From positions 1 through 46,996 of the IMG/VR virus record IMGVR_UViG_3300035145_002621: a stretch of 46,996 bases of DNA; one strand, given 5' to 3'. Source of the stretch: a virus. The notes beneath the pieces were generated by a model that was not told the DNA's origin, searched no databases, and saw only the letters and a list, made by a program, of their open reading frames with translations. The stretch's first letter is position 1, and every line of letters starts with the position of its first letter. Below are positions 32,978-39,927 of this stretch, piece by piece. Position numbers and translations under genes: made by a program.

Positions 32978-33685
32978 TTAGTTAAATTTGTTAAATCGAT
33001 TCATCATCTCTTTAATTTGTTTTCTATTCTCTGAGAATGATTCATGTAGGTCTTCATCTATTTCTTCATAAAGTGAACCACATTCCATACATTCACCTTC
33101 CATCATTTCACCACCACATTGTTCACAAACTTCTTTACCTTCTTCCATTTCTGAACCACATCCTTCACATTGTTCTTCTTCGTAGTAAACCGCTGCGTCA
33201 CCACCTTCAGAATCAAATTCATAAGCTTCGTCTTCGTCATGGAATTTTTCTTTACCGTCCATATGTGAGTTCATCATGTCATCCATATCATCATATTCTG
33301 CTGGTGACATATCACCACCAAACATTTGCATGATTGAATAAATATCTAAACCGTAAGAGTTGTCAGAGTAAGAATTGTCAAATTGTTCAGGTCCGTCTGA
33401 TTTAAATGAGTATGCTGATTCTTCATCAGATATATCCATATCGTCTGCTTCTATTTCATTAATATCTTCAGAAATAACTGATTCGTTAATTTTATGATTT
33501 TGGTAAGTTTTTACATTACCTTTATTGTCCACAGTTATCCCATTTGGGTCACTGGCACCTTTATCAACTCTTAATGGTTGTGGCTCGTTTGGAACATTAC
33601 CAACCGCATATCCGTTATAGAAAGATGAGTGTTGTTGAAGAATAGAATTTCTTTCTTCATCTGAAATTGTTGAATATCCTCTCAT
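32978..33685 (-). CDS. acidic zinc-ribbon protein with N-terminal tag
   Basis: A 235-residue very acidic protein. The N-terminus MRGYSTISDEERNSILQQH resembles that of the peptidoglycan-binding protein at 9973 (I-x-E-x-E-(K/R)-x-x-IL-x-x-H). The C-terminal part has three CxxC knuckles (CEGCGSEM, CEQCGGEM, CMECGSLY), sufficient for one or two zinc sites, followed by a charged helix. The centre is Asp/Met/Ser-rich. Function unknown. Confidence 0.75.
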   Translation of the reverse strand: MRGYSTISDEERNSILQQHSSFYNGYAVGNVPNEPQPLRVDKGASDPNGITVDNKGNVKTYQNHKINESVISEDINEIEADDMDISDEESAYSFKSDGPEQFDNSYSDNSYGLDIYSIMQMFGGDMSPAEYDDMDDMMNSHMDGKEKFHDEDEAYEFDSEGGDAAVYYEEEQCEGCGSEMEEGKEVCEQCGGEMMEGECMECGSLYEEIDEDLHESFSENRKQIKEMMNRFNKFN

Positions 33686-33700
33686 AATAGTAGTTTTATA

Positions 33701-33710
33701 TATAAATATG
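33701..33710 (-). promoter_or_regulatory. AT-rich CATATTTATA upstream signal
   Basis: TATAAATATG on the plus strand, 15 bp before the zinc-ribbon protein gene. Confidence 0.4.
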
Positions 33711-33766
33711 TAGTTATTATGGTTTGACTAAACACAATTTTACTGTTACTTTTTTAAAAAAAGATT

Positions 33767-34024
33767 ATGGATAGAGATTATATTGATGAAATTGCCGAAG
33801 GAGCTATCGTTATGGACGGTTATGACGATTGTATTGTAGGTATTAGTGAAGAGTTTGGTCGTGAAACAAGAATTGTATATTCAAAGCAACGCATCATTCA
33901 AAAAATGGTAAAAACTGACCTTATGACCGAGGAAGAGGCTATTGAATATTTTTACTTCAACATGGTTGGTGGATATTATGGTGAAAGGGGACCGATTTTC
34001 TTAACTACATCCATGGCAGTTTAA
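33767..34024 (+). CDS. conserved small phage protein
   Basis: An 85-residue protein of a type frequent in T4-like phages: GYDDCIVGISEEFGRE, then IVYSKQRIIQKMVKTDLMTE and EAIEYFYFNMVGGYYGERGP with a terminal beta strand. Function unknown. A TTTG at 33723 followed after 20 bp by TACTTTTT is an imperfect host-type promoter. Confidence 0.85.
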   Translation: MDRDYIDEIAEGAIVMDGYDDCIVGISEEFGRETRIVYSKQRIIQKMVKTDLMTEEEAIEYFYFNMVGGYYGERGPIFLTTSMAV

Positions 34025-34035
34025 ATTTTATTCTC

Positions 34036-34043
34036 TATATTTG
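34036..34043 (+). promoter_or_regulatory. -7 box of the 34065 gene
   Basis: TATATTTG, 21 bp before the ATG; a clear TTTG at -33 is not seen. Confidence 0.4.
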
Positions 34044-34064
34044 TGTAAACAAAAGGGAATTAGG

Positions 34065-34460
34065 ATGAATAGTTTTTTAGAAGGATACAAAGAGTCAAAA
34101 AAAGTTAGAGATTTAATCAAGCAACCTATTTTTAAAACTAAAAGTATTGGTGGAACCTTTTACTCCTATGATAACCACGACTTAACCTTTAAAATTACTC
34201 ACGTAAAACAACATGGTCGTTGGGATGAAGATGTTTTAGTAAACGTTAAAGTTTGTGGTAAAATGAAAGGTTGGGGTTGGAACACTGACGAAAACGGAAT
34301 GATTAACATTAACACAAATTCAGGTTTTAGAAGTGCAGTATCAAGAAATAGGTCAATTCGTCAACACACTGAAAAAGAAGTAAAAAAATATTTTAGATTG
34401 TTTGGTGTTAAAGCTTACAATATTGAAATTGGTAAAGTGACTGTCACAGATAGTCTCTAA
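34065..34460 (+). CDS. hypothetical protein
   Basis: A 131-residue basic protein, not recognised. The ATG at 34065 (MNSFLEGYKESKKVRDLIKQ) is preferred because the -7 box lies just ahead. The core is beta-rich with Trp/Gly (GWGWNTDENG) and the C-terminus is RFGVKAYNIEIGK-like. It ends one base before the convergent PPK2 stop. Confidence 0.7.
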   Translation: MNSFLEGYKESKKVRDLIKQPIFKTKSIGGTFYSYDNHDLTFKITHVKQHGRWDEDVLVNVKVCGKMKGWGWNTDENGMININTNSGFRSAVSRNRSIRQHTEKEVKKYFRLFGVKAYNIEIGKVTVTDSL

Positions 34461-36107
34461 TTACCTACCATACATCATAAGATAATATCTAAGGGCCATA
34501 CTTGTTAGGGTCCTTAGTTTTCTATTAATATTATTTGTAGAATAATCATCTTTACCCTCATCTTCTATTAAACTAAAGGCCGCCATTACAAGTTCTGATT
34601 TAGTTTGTTCAGCCAAGTCTAATAACTCTTCAACCGTGTCCTCGTCAAATTCACGTCCTTTAAGTTCCTCCATCTCGATAAACTTTTTAAGGTATTCGGC
34701 ACCTGATGCTAAAAATTGCATGGAGTCAAACATATTCACCAGTCCTGTATCTCTTATCTTAGTTAGGAAATCAAAGAATATCCTTTCGTTTGTTGATTTA
34801 AAAATGTCTTTTAGTTTTACTAACTCATCTAAAGTTGGGTTTTTAGATTCATTTACTGTGGTTACCACTTCAGGGAATTTCACACCAAAGTTATTTTCGT
34901 CTTTATCTTTATAATCTACATTTTGTAAAATGTGTCTAAGTAAGTTTAATGTTCCTGCTCTCTTATCGTTGGTGTCCACTACAGTCCACGGCTGAGCCTC
35001 TTTCGTCTGTTTTAAGACCTTTTCTTTATACTTGGTATAGTCATCCCACTTATCGATTGATTTCTCGTCATTAGGGGAGAATTTCCAATACTTCAATGGT
35101 GAGTTCTTTCTAAGTTCAAACCTCCTCTGTTGTGTTTGAGGTGTAATAGATAACCAAAACTTAAACAGTTCAACTCCCTTATCTTTTAACGATTGTTCAA
35201 AACCATTTACGTTCTCCATAAAATCAAAGTATTCTTCTTCAGTCCCATAACCCATTACTGGTTCAACAATACCTCTATTATACCAACTACGGTCAAAGAA
35301 TGTGATTTTACCTGGCTCTATGTGTTTTTCATAACGACCGAACCAGTCTTTTCTCTCCTCAGGTGTTGCAATACCTAATGCCACCACATTATAGTATTTA
35401 GGGTCCAAATACTCAGTCATCTTACGAATTGTAGAACCTTTACCTGCTGAATCTCTACCCTCCATTACAACCACCACAGGTTTACCTGTTTCTTTAACGT
35501 GTTCTTGTAATTTTAATAATTCAACCTGAAGGGGTATTAATTCTTTTTTGAATTGTTTTCTTCCGATTTTTGATTTTTCTGGCTCAACTCCTCCATATAA
35601 AAATTCATCTTCAACATCGAAATCATCTGATGGGTCCGATTCAACATCTCCTCTTGTTTCGATTGAGTCCAAGTATTTTGATATGTATTTCCTGACATTT
35701 TCATTTTTGTCTCCTGACTTTAATAATTTTCGGTCTAAATTTCTTAAGAATAAATCTGTAACATCATCATCATTTAATTGTGACATCAAGTCTTCAAATT
35801 CTTCAGGGTTTAACTCATTACTAATTAACTTATCGGTTAACTCTTGAACGCTTTCACTTAAATTTGAATTATCCTCTTTTTTTAAATCTTCTTCTTTCAT
35901 CCATATATCCTCTGCAGATACTAATGATAAGGTTCTTCCGTTATCCCACTTTACTGAAATTATTTTTTCATCATCACTATATGGGTCTCTACCTACACTA
36001 ACAACAGTTCCTGCAACACCACCAGTAATTGGGGAATACTCATCCGACATATGGATACAAACGATTCTATCACCTTCTTTTACCTTAGGATTTATTTCTT
36101 TACTCAT
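34461..36107 (-). CDS. polyphosphate kinase 2 (PPK2) with extra domains
   Basis: A 548-residue protein. Residues about 180-400 form a PPK2 kinase: VVVVMEGRDSAGKGS (Walker A GRDSAGKG, 217-224), TPEERKDWFGRYEKH, FFDRSWYNRG (270-279) and LFKFWLSITPQTQQRRFELR. PPK2 enzymes use polyphosphate to phosphorylate nucleoside mono- or diphosphates, or the reverse. The N-terminal 75 residues look like an SH3-like beta barrel (GDRIVCIHM, GGVAGTVVSVG, SVKWDNGR), and an acidic linker follows. The C-terminal 140 residues are helical and not recognised. Full-length core, no missing key residue seen. Confidence 0.93.
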   Translation of the reverse strand: MSKEINPKVKEGDRIVCIHMSDEYSPITGGVAGTVVSVGRDPYSDDEKIISVKWDNGRTLSLVSAEDIWMKEEDLKKEDNSNLSESVQELTDKLISNELNPEEFEDLMSQLNDDDVTDLFLRNLDRKLLKSGDKNENVRKYISKYLDSIETRGDVESDPSDDFDVEDEFLYGGVEPEKSKIGRKQFKKELIPLQVELLKLQEHVKETGKPVVVVMEGRDSAGKGSTIRKMTEYLDPKYYNVVALGIATPEERKDWFGRYEKHIEPGKITFFDRSWYNRGIVEPVMGYGTEEEYFDFMENVNGFEQSLKDKGVELFKFWLSITPQTQQRRFELRKNSPLKYWKFSPNDEKSIDKWDDYTKYKEKVLKQTKEAQPWTVVDTNDKRAGTLNLLRHILQNVDYKDKDENNFGVKFPEVVTTVNESKNPTLDELVKLKDIFKSTNERIFFDFLTKIRDTGLVNMFDSMQFLASGAEYLKKFIEMEELKGREFDEDTVEELLDLAEQTKSELVMAAFSLIEDEGKDDYSTNNINRKLRTLTSMALRYYLMMYGR

Positions 36108-36121
36108 AAAAAGTCTTTTAT

Positions 36122-36133
36122 CATAAATATATC
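36122..36133 (-). promoter_or_regulatory. AT-rich GATATATTTATG upstream signal
   Basis: CATAAATATATC on the plus strand, 14 bp before the PPK2 start. Confidence 0.45.
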
Positions 36134-36157
36134 TAATATCAGTTTAGACATAAAGAC

Positions 36158-36166
36158 ATATTTATA
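36158..36166 (+). promoter_or_regulatory. AT-rich ATATTTATA upstream signal
   Basis: The same signal on the plus strand, 14 bp before a GTG-started tagged membrane protein. It shows that the signal follows gene type, not strand. Confidence 0.5.
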
Positions 36167-36180
36167 TTAAAACAATAGAG

Positions 36181-36837
36181 GTGAAAGTAGTTATCACAGA
36201 ACAACAATATAAAATGGTTTTAAATGAAAAGTTTGATTTAAAACTTAATTCCGTTATTGACCATTTAAATAAGTTAACAACTAAAATTGTTAATGATGTT
36301 AAAAAACAATTTAAGTTAAGTACAAGATTCGCACTTACTTATGGTGCAGGTATCGGAGCACTTATGAATCCTGTTAGTCAGTATTTACACAATGAGTTTA
36401 CAGGTTTAGAAGATTGGCAAATATCATCGTTAGTTATCGCAGCATTATCCATAGTATATTATCAGGGTGAAGACTACATGAAAATGAAAAAAGATATTGA
36501 GTCTCAAGGATTAGATGATGAATTAGAAGCCGCAGTCAAAAAAACAATATCAATAAAAGAACGTTTTGCAGATATGTTGAATGTTGTGGGACTAAGTGTT
36601 TATACCGCTAAAGACATATTAGCATATACTTTTTTATTACCTGTTTTAGGTATGTTAGTAAATGTAGTGACAACTTTCGGAGTAAATTCTGTAGAGTTTA
36701 CCACATTAATGGAATCAATACTAACTTCAGGATTAATTACTACTTCAGGTGTGGTAGTTAGAGACGTACTCCAAAAAATCGCAAAAACAATTTCAGGTAA
36801 ACCATCCTCTTTGAAGGGCGGTGATGATATTTCTTAG
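36181..36837 (+). CDS. tagged membrane protein
   Basis: A 218-residue protein with a GTG start (VKVVITEQQYKMVLNEKFD; ITE and LNE sites, tag-like). Two to four hydrophobic segments are visible: RFALTYGAGIGALMNPVSQY (about 50-69), SSLVIAALSIVYY (about 82-94), and a long AYTFLLPVLGMLVNVVTTFG stretch (about 148-170). Not recognised; a holin or an ejection pore are possible but unproven. Its last 80 bp overlap the convergent gene at 36758. Confidence 0.72.
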   Translation: MKVVITEQQYKMVLNEKFDLKLNSVIDHLNKLTTKIVNDVKKQFKLSTRFALTYGAGIGALMNPVSQYLHNEFTGLEDWQISSLVIAALSIVYYQGEDYMKMKKDIESQGLDDELEAAVKKTISIKERFADMLNVVGLSVYTAKDILAYTFLLPVLGMLVNVVTTFGVNSVEFTTLMESILTSGLITTSGVVVRDVLQKIAKTISGKPSSLKGGDDIS

Positions 36838-37081
36838 AAGGTTTTATCCCTTCTTCTTCAATCAAAAATTTACGTATTGAGTTTGAGGCTTCTTCTAAAG
36901 TATTGTTTTGTTGGTACTTATGAGGAATATCCTTTGTGGAATATTTTTTATTGTAAGATGTTCTTTGGTTAAATGGAATTCTTTTTTTAATGATAAACAA
37001 ACGATTACCAAACGAATCGTTATTTTCTACGACAATAAATTTTTTAAGCTCAGTTTTGGGTAAATCATTAAAATCAACCAT
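36758..37081 (-). CDS. small basic hypothetical protein
   Basis: A 107-residue basic protein (MVDFNDLPKTELKKFIVVEN, then many Lys/Arg), not recognised; a beta-rich first half with a Lys/Arg-rich C-terminus. It starts 1 bp after the SAP-domain gene stop, so it is part of a two-gene operon. The 80-bp overlap with the opposite membrane protein is unusually long and covers its basic C-terminus, which leaves open a shorter real end or an error. Confidence 0.6.
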   Translation of the reverse strand: MVDFNDLPKTELKKFIVVENNDSFGNRLFIIKKRIPFNQRTSYNKKYSTKDIPHKYQQNNTLEEASNSIRKFLIEEEGIKPSKKYHHRPSKRMVYLKLFLRFFGVRL

Positions 37082-37082
37082 A

Positions 37083-37406
37083 TTAAATAAATTGAAACTC
37101 TTTATCTACTAAAAAGTAATGAACACCCATAGAATAATAAAGATTTTGAACTTTATTCTTCTCTCGTAGTTTACCAACCTGTATTAACTTTTCTTGGTCC
37201 CCGCTTTTAACACCTATAACCTTTTTACCTTTTGGTGGTTTATATTCAGTAGGTATATTAATAGTTACGGGTGTTGGTTTTTCTAAGTCTAATATACTTT
37301 TAATAAGGTTAGCTTTCGTTCCTGTTCTGGCAAGACGATACTGCTTACATAAAAGTTTTATCTCAACAAGTGATAGTTTATTTAATTCTTCTTTGGTGTG
37401 ACTCAT
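37083..37406 (-). CDS. SAP-domain protein
   Basis: A 107-residue protein whose N-terminal 40 residues match a SAP (putative DNA-binding helix-turn-helix) motif: LNKLSLVEIKLLCKQYRLAR followed by TGTKANLIKSILDLE. The C-terminal half is a beta-rich domain, not recognised. It may bind DNA. It has a host-type promoter (37411-37442) and leads the small operon with 36758. Confidence 0.75.
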   Translation of the reverse strand: MSHTKEELNKLSLVEIKLLCKQYRLARTGTKANLIKSILDLEKPTPVTINIPTEYKPPKGKKVIGVKSGDQEKLIQVGKLREKNKVQNLYYSMGVHYFLVDKEFQFI

Positions 37407-37410
37407 ACAT

Positions 37411-37442
37411 CAAAGATAATGATAAAAATTACAAATTACAAA
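37411..37442 (-). promoter_or_regulatory. host-type promoter of the SAP-domain gene
   Basis: In the sense direction, TTTG, 20 bp, TATCTTTG (CAAAGATA at 37411-37418 and CAAA at 37439-37442 on the plus strand), 4 bp before the ATG. Confidence 0.6.
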
Positions 37443-37883
37443 TTAATTATCGTAGTATTGGTCATACTCATCATAGTAAAGATTGTATTCGTATCCAAAT
37501 TTTGCTGTAGTATTGTTACTGTTTTCATGTCCATCCCATTCGAAATTTACACCCATGAATAATCCTATCATATCGTCACTATCTTTAGGTCTAAGATTTA
37601 TGAGTTTAAAATCGGCTTTAGGCGTTAAAATAGCTTTACTAAAAAAATCGTATAATTTATTATCAATATCGTTAAGTTGATGTCTAAATGCCCCAACATC
37701 AGGGTCAGATGTTTCATAATTAACCTCTATTTCAAAATATAAGACGGCACCTTTATCCCAAACTGAAGGACGTATATTAGTAGCTTTAACTCTAATTCCT
37801 GTTTTAACTTCTAAAATATATAAAAGGATTTGTAATGCCCTTTTAGACTTTTCACTAAATTCTTTATCACTATACGGTTCCAT
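37443..37883 (-). CDS. hypothetical protein
   Basis: A 146-residue protein, not recognised; a mixed alpha/beta sequence with an acidic, Tyr-rich C-terminal tail (YDEYDQYYDN). It overlaps the metallopeptidase gene by 14 bp, so the two are likely co-translated. Confidence 0.7.
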   Translation of the reverse strand: MEPYSDKEFSEKSKRALQILLYILEVKTGIRVKATNIRPSVWDKGAVLYFEIEVNYETSDPDVGAFRHQLNDIDNKLYDFFSKAILTPKADFKLINLRPKDSDDMIGLFMGVNFEWDGHENSNNTTAKFGYEYNLYYDEYDQYYDN

Positions 37884-38736
37884 ATCTTTGCTTGTATTCG
37901 TTACTTAAAAAATTAACCATATAATTAATTTCTTCATCATTTAATTGGTGTGCGTATTTACTTCTTTTAAACCAGTCCATAATGACTTGTTCTATCGGTT
38001 GTTTTCTTAATTTTGCAACTCTAATTATTCCTTTTAACTGTGCAGGTATTTCGTGTTTTTGACTATAATATTCAACACCTTCAGGTTCTTCTTCACCTTC
38101 TTCTTTATAATGAACTTCCTCTTCAGGTCTCATACCAAATTCTTGAAAAACATGTTCGATTTCATGAGCCACTAAATCATTTACATCCGCAATTAAATCA
38201 TACATTAACTGAGGGTAGTGTTCAGGGTTAATTATAATTACCATACCGATGGTTTCATTATCATCTAAAAGTGATGCATTAACCATATAAGGCTCATCCA
38301 TATTAAAATTGGCATCATAAGTTAATTCAATAGAAAATGGAGGTATATTATATGAACGACTAGTGTTAAATTTTTTAAAATCACTATCGAAATCATATTC
38401 ATAAGCATTTGACCCCTTCACATCTTCAGGTAAGTAGTATTCACCATATTCTTTAGATTTTATAATATTAGTGATGTCTCTAACCACACGTCTTATAGGT
38501 TCATCAATACCTTTAACCTCATTAATTATTACGGATTCTTTAATATATCGTTTATATGGTTTTAAAATATCATCAACGACTGTCTCAGGGTTTACATCCT
38601 CATAGAAAGATGATTTAATTTTATAATAATTGGCTTTTACTACTTGTCGCGCACCAGCTTTGGTATCTATTTTCTCATAGACCATTTCAAGAATACCGTT
38701 TAAATAATCGTTAAATTCAACTGATTGCATACTCAT
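37870..38736 (-). CDS. putative HExxH zinc metallopeptidase
   Basis: A 288-residue protein with a zincin motif LVAHEIEHVFQEFG (HEIEH), and a later HEIPAQLKG that could supply a third ligand or the downstream glutamate. The N-terminal 90 residues are helical and charged. The start is ambiguous: ATGs at 38736 and 38730 both fit, and the AT-rich signal touches the first. It is the second HExxH protein of the window; substrate unknown, possibly a prohead or host protein. Confidence 0.72.
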   Translation of the reverse strand: MSMQSVEFNDYLNGILEMVYEKIDTKAGARQVVKANYYKIKSSFYEDVNPETVVDDILKPYKRYIKESVIINEVKGIDEPIRRVVRDITNIIKSKEYGEYYLPEDVKGSNAYEYDFDSDFKKFNTSRSYNIPPFSIELTYDANFNMDEPYMVNASLLDDNETIGMVIIINPEHYPQLMYDLIADVNDLVAHEIEHVFQEFGMRPEEEVHYKEEGEEEPEGVEYYSQKHEIPAQLKGIIRVAKLRKQPIEQVIMDWFKRSKYAHQLNDEEINYMVNFLSNEYKQRYGTV

Positions 38737-38741
38737 AAATA

Positions 38742-39185
38742 TTACTCAATAATGATATTATTAATATGTAGTTTAAAATTAGTCATCCCAATCAACCTCA
38801 TTAATTTTTCAAACTCTTCTTTAGATGCGTTATTAAACATATTTGATACTCGATTAATACTATCAATACTGCTTAAATCATTTTTTAATGAATCAAACAT
38901 AGTCTGAACTCTTTCATTATCAGTTTTAATATTTGAAAAGATAACATCACAACTAATATAAATGTCGATATTACCTGAATTAGACATCACTCGTATTTTA
39001 CGAGGGATAAAATCTATCTCACCCGAAAAAGGTATATTGTCATTATAATTTGGTGAAAGGAAAAAATAATTACCCTTAAATTTAGAAGTGTGATTTTTTA
39101 TAAACTGTAACTGTGACCTGTTCTTTATTGGAACTTGATTGGCAATCTGTTTTTTCTCTTCAAATTCTTCTTCAAAAGTTTGCAT
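38742..39185 (-). CDS. hypothetical protein
   Basis: A 147-residue protein, not recognised. It has a charged helical N-terminus (MQTFEEEFEEKKQIANQ), a beta-rich centre (GEIDFIPRKIRVMSNSGNID) and a helical C-terminus. It lies 5 bp before the metallopeptidase gene in the same direction. Confidence 0.7.
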   Translation of the reverse strand: MQTFEEEFEEKKQIANQVPIKNRSQLQFIKNHTSKFKGNYFFLSPNYNDNIPFSGEIDFIPRKIRVMSNSGNIDIYISCDVIFSNIKTDNERVQTMFDSLKNDLSSIDSINRVSNMFNNASKEEFEKLMRLIGMTNFKLHINNIIIE

Positions 39186-39205
39186 TAGTATTTAATAGTT
39201 TACTA

Positions 39206-39216
39206 ATAAATATATC
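39206..39216 (-). promoter_or_regulatory. AT-rich GATATATTTAT upstream signal
   Basis: ATAAATATATC on the plus strand, 20 bp before the 38742 gene start and overlapping the stop of the outer-membrane-like gene. Confidence 0.4.
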
Positions 39217-39697
39217 AGTATCTATTAAGTAAGAATGGAATAGAAATACCTGCACCAAAATCTATGGTATTGGAAACATTTAAGATTATTGCAATATCAA
39301 TAGAACGTGGGTTTTGAGTAATAAACTTAATAGGGTGTAATTTAACCATGACATCAGGATAAAACTTAGCAGGTTCAAAATCACTAAGAACCATTTTACC
39401 GCCTACACCCACATTAAGACCGTTTCTGAAAAAACCGTAGTTTATCCCTAATCGATTCGGATACTCACCACCGCTTGACATCATCGGCATACCACCTGTG
39501 TTTATAATGTTTAATTGAGCAGTAGTGTATATACCCCACGGAGCATATGGATTACGTTCGTTGATAACCGTAGTGTTTATATTATCAGTAGATAGATATA
39601 GGTCACCATTACCAAGTAACACCCCTACGGTACTAGATTGTGAAAAGACAGAATTAACTGTGATTAAAAATGTGATTAATAATGTTGATACTCTCAT
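39215..39697 (-). CDS. secreted outer-membrane-like protein
   Basis: A 160-residue protein with a signal peptide (MRVSTLLITFLITVNSVFSQ) followed by Gly/Asn-rich amphipathic strands (GINYGFFRNGLNVGVGGKMV, IDFGAGISIPFLL) typical of a small beta-barrel or periplasmic beta protein; it ends in an aromatic residue (NRY). The closest idea is a small porin-like outer membrane protein; no family is recognised. It has its own host-type promoter. Confidence 0.75.
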   Translation of the reverse strand: MRVSTLLITFLITVNSVFSQSSTVGVLLGNGDLYLSTDNINTTVINERNPYAPWGIYTTAQLNIINTGGMPMMSSGGEYPNRLGINYGFFRNGLNVGVGGKMVLSDFEPAKFYPDVMVKLHPIKFITQNPRSIDIAIILNVSNTIDFGAGISIPFLLNRY

Positions 39698-39716
39698 ATT
39701 TGTTTTATAGTTTATA

Positions 39717-39748
39717 CAAATATAAGGAACATTATTGAAACGACCAAA
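39717..39748 (-). promoter_or_regulatory. host-type promoter of the outer-membrane-like gene
   Basis: In the sense direction, TTTG, 20 bp, TATATTTG (CAAATATA at 39717-39724, CAAA at 39745-39748 on the plus strand), 19 bp before the ATG. Confidence 0.7.
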
Positions 39749-39927
39749 TGGGAAAGTTAAAAGAATATTTGATTAATAATTTAACCGAAGAAGAAATAAA
39801 TAAAAAGGCGGAGGATGAGTTCCTCCGCCAAGAATTGTTTTGGGAATTAAGAAATTTGGAAATTAAAGACTCTTTAACATCTCAATCAGTTGAGGGTCAG
39901 GATATACATCAAACTTATCCTTTCTAA
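39748..39927 (+). CDS. possible 59-residue protein
   Basis: A frame of 60 codons, MGKLKEYLINNLTEEEINKK to QDIHQTYPF, with a charged helical composition like a genuine small phage protein. It overlaps the end of the amidase gene by 65 bp, and the amidase terminator hairpin is encoded inside it. No clear host-type promoter is seen. Moderate support only. Confidence 0.45.
   Translation: MGKLKEYLINNLTEEEINKKAEDEFLRQELFWELRNLEIKDSLTSQSVEGQDIHQTYPF
39801..39829 (-). terminator. terminator of the endolysin gene
   Basis: GGCGGAGGA-TGAGT-TCCTCCGCC, a GC-rich 9-bp stem followed in the minus direction by TTTTTATTTATTT; 34 bp after the amidase stop. Confidence 0.85.

Noticed and set aside
33037-33333. 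His/Leu-rich plus-strand frame
   Set aside because: Antisense to the acidic zinc-ribbon gene; composition explained by the mirrored Asp/Met codons.
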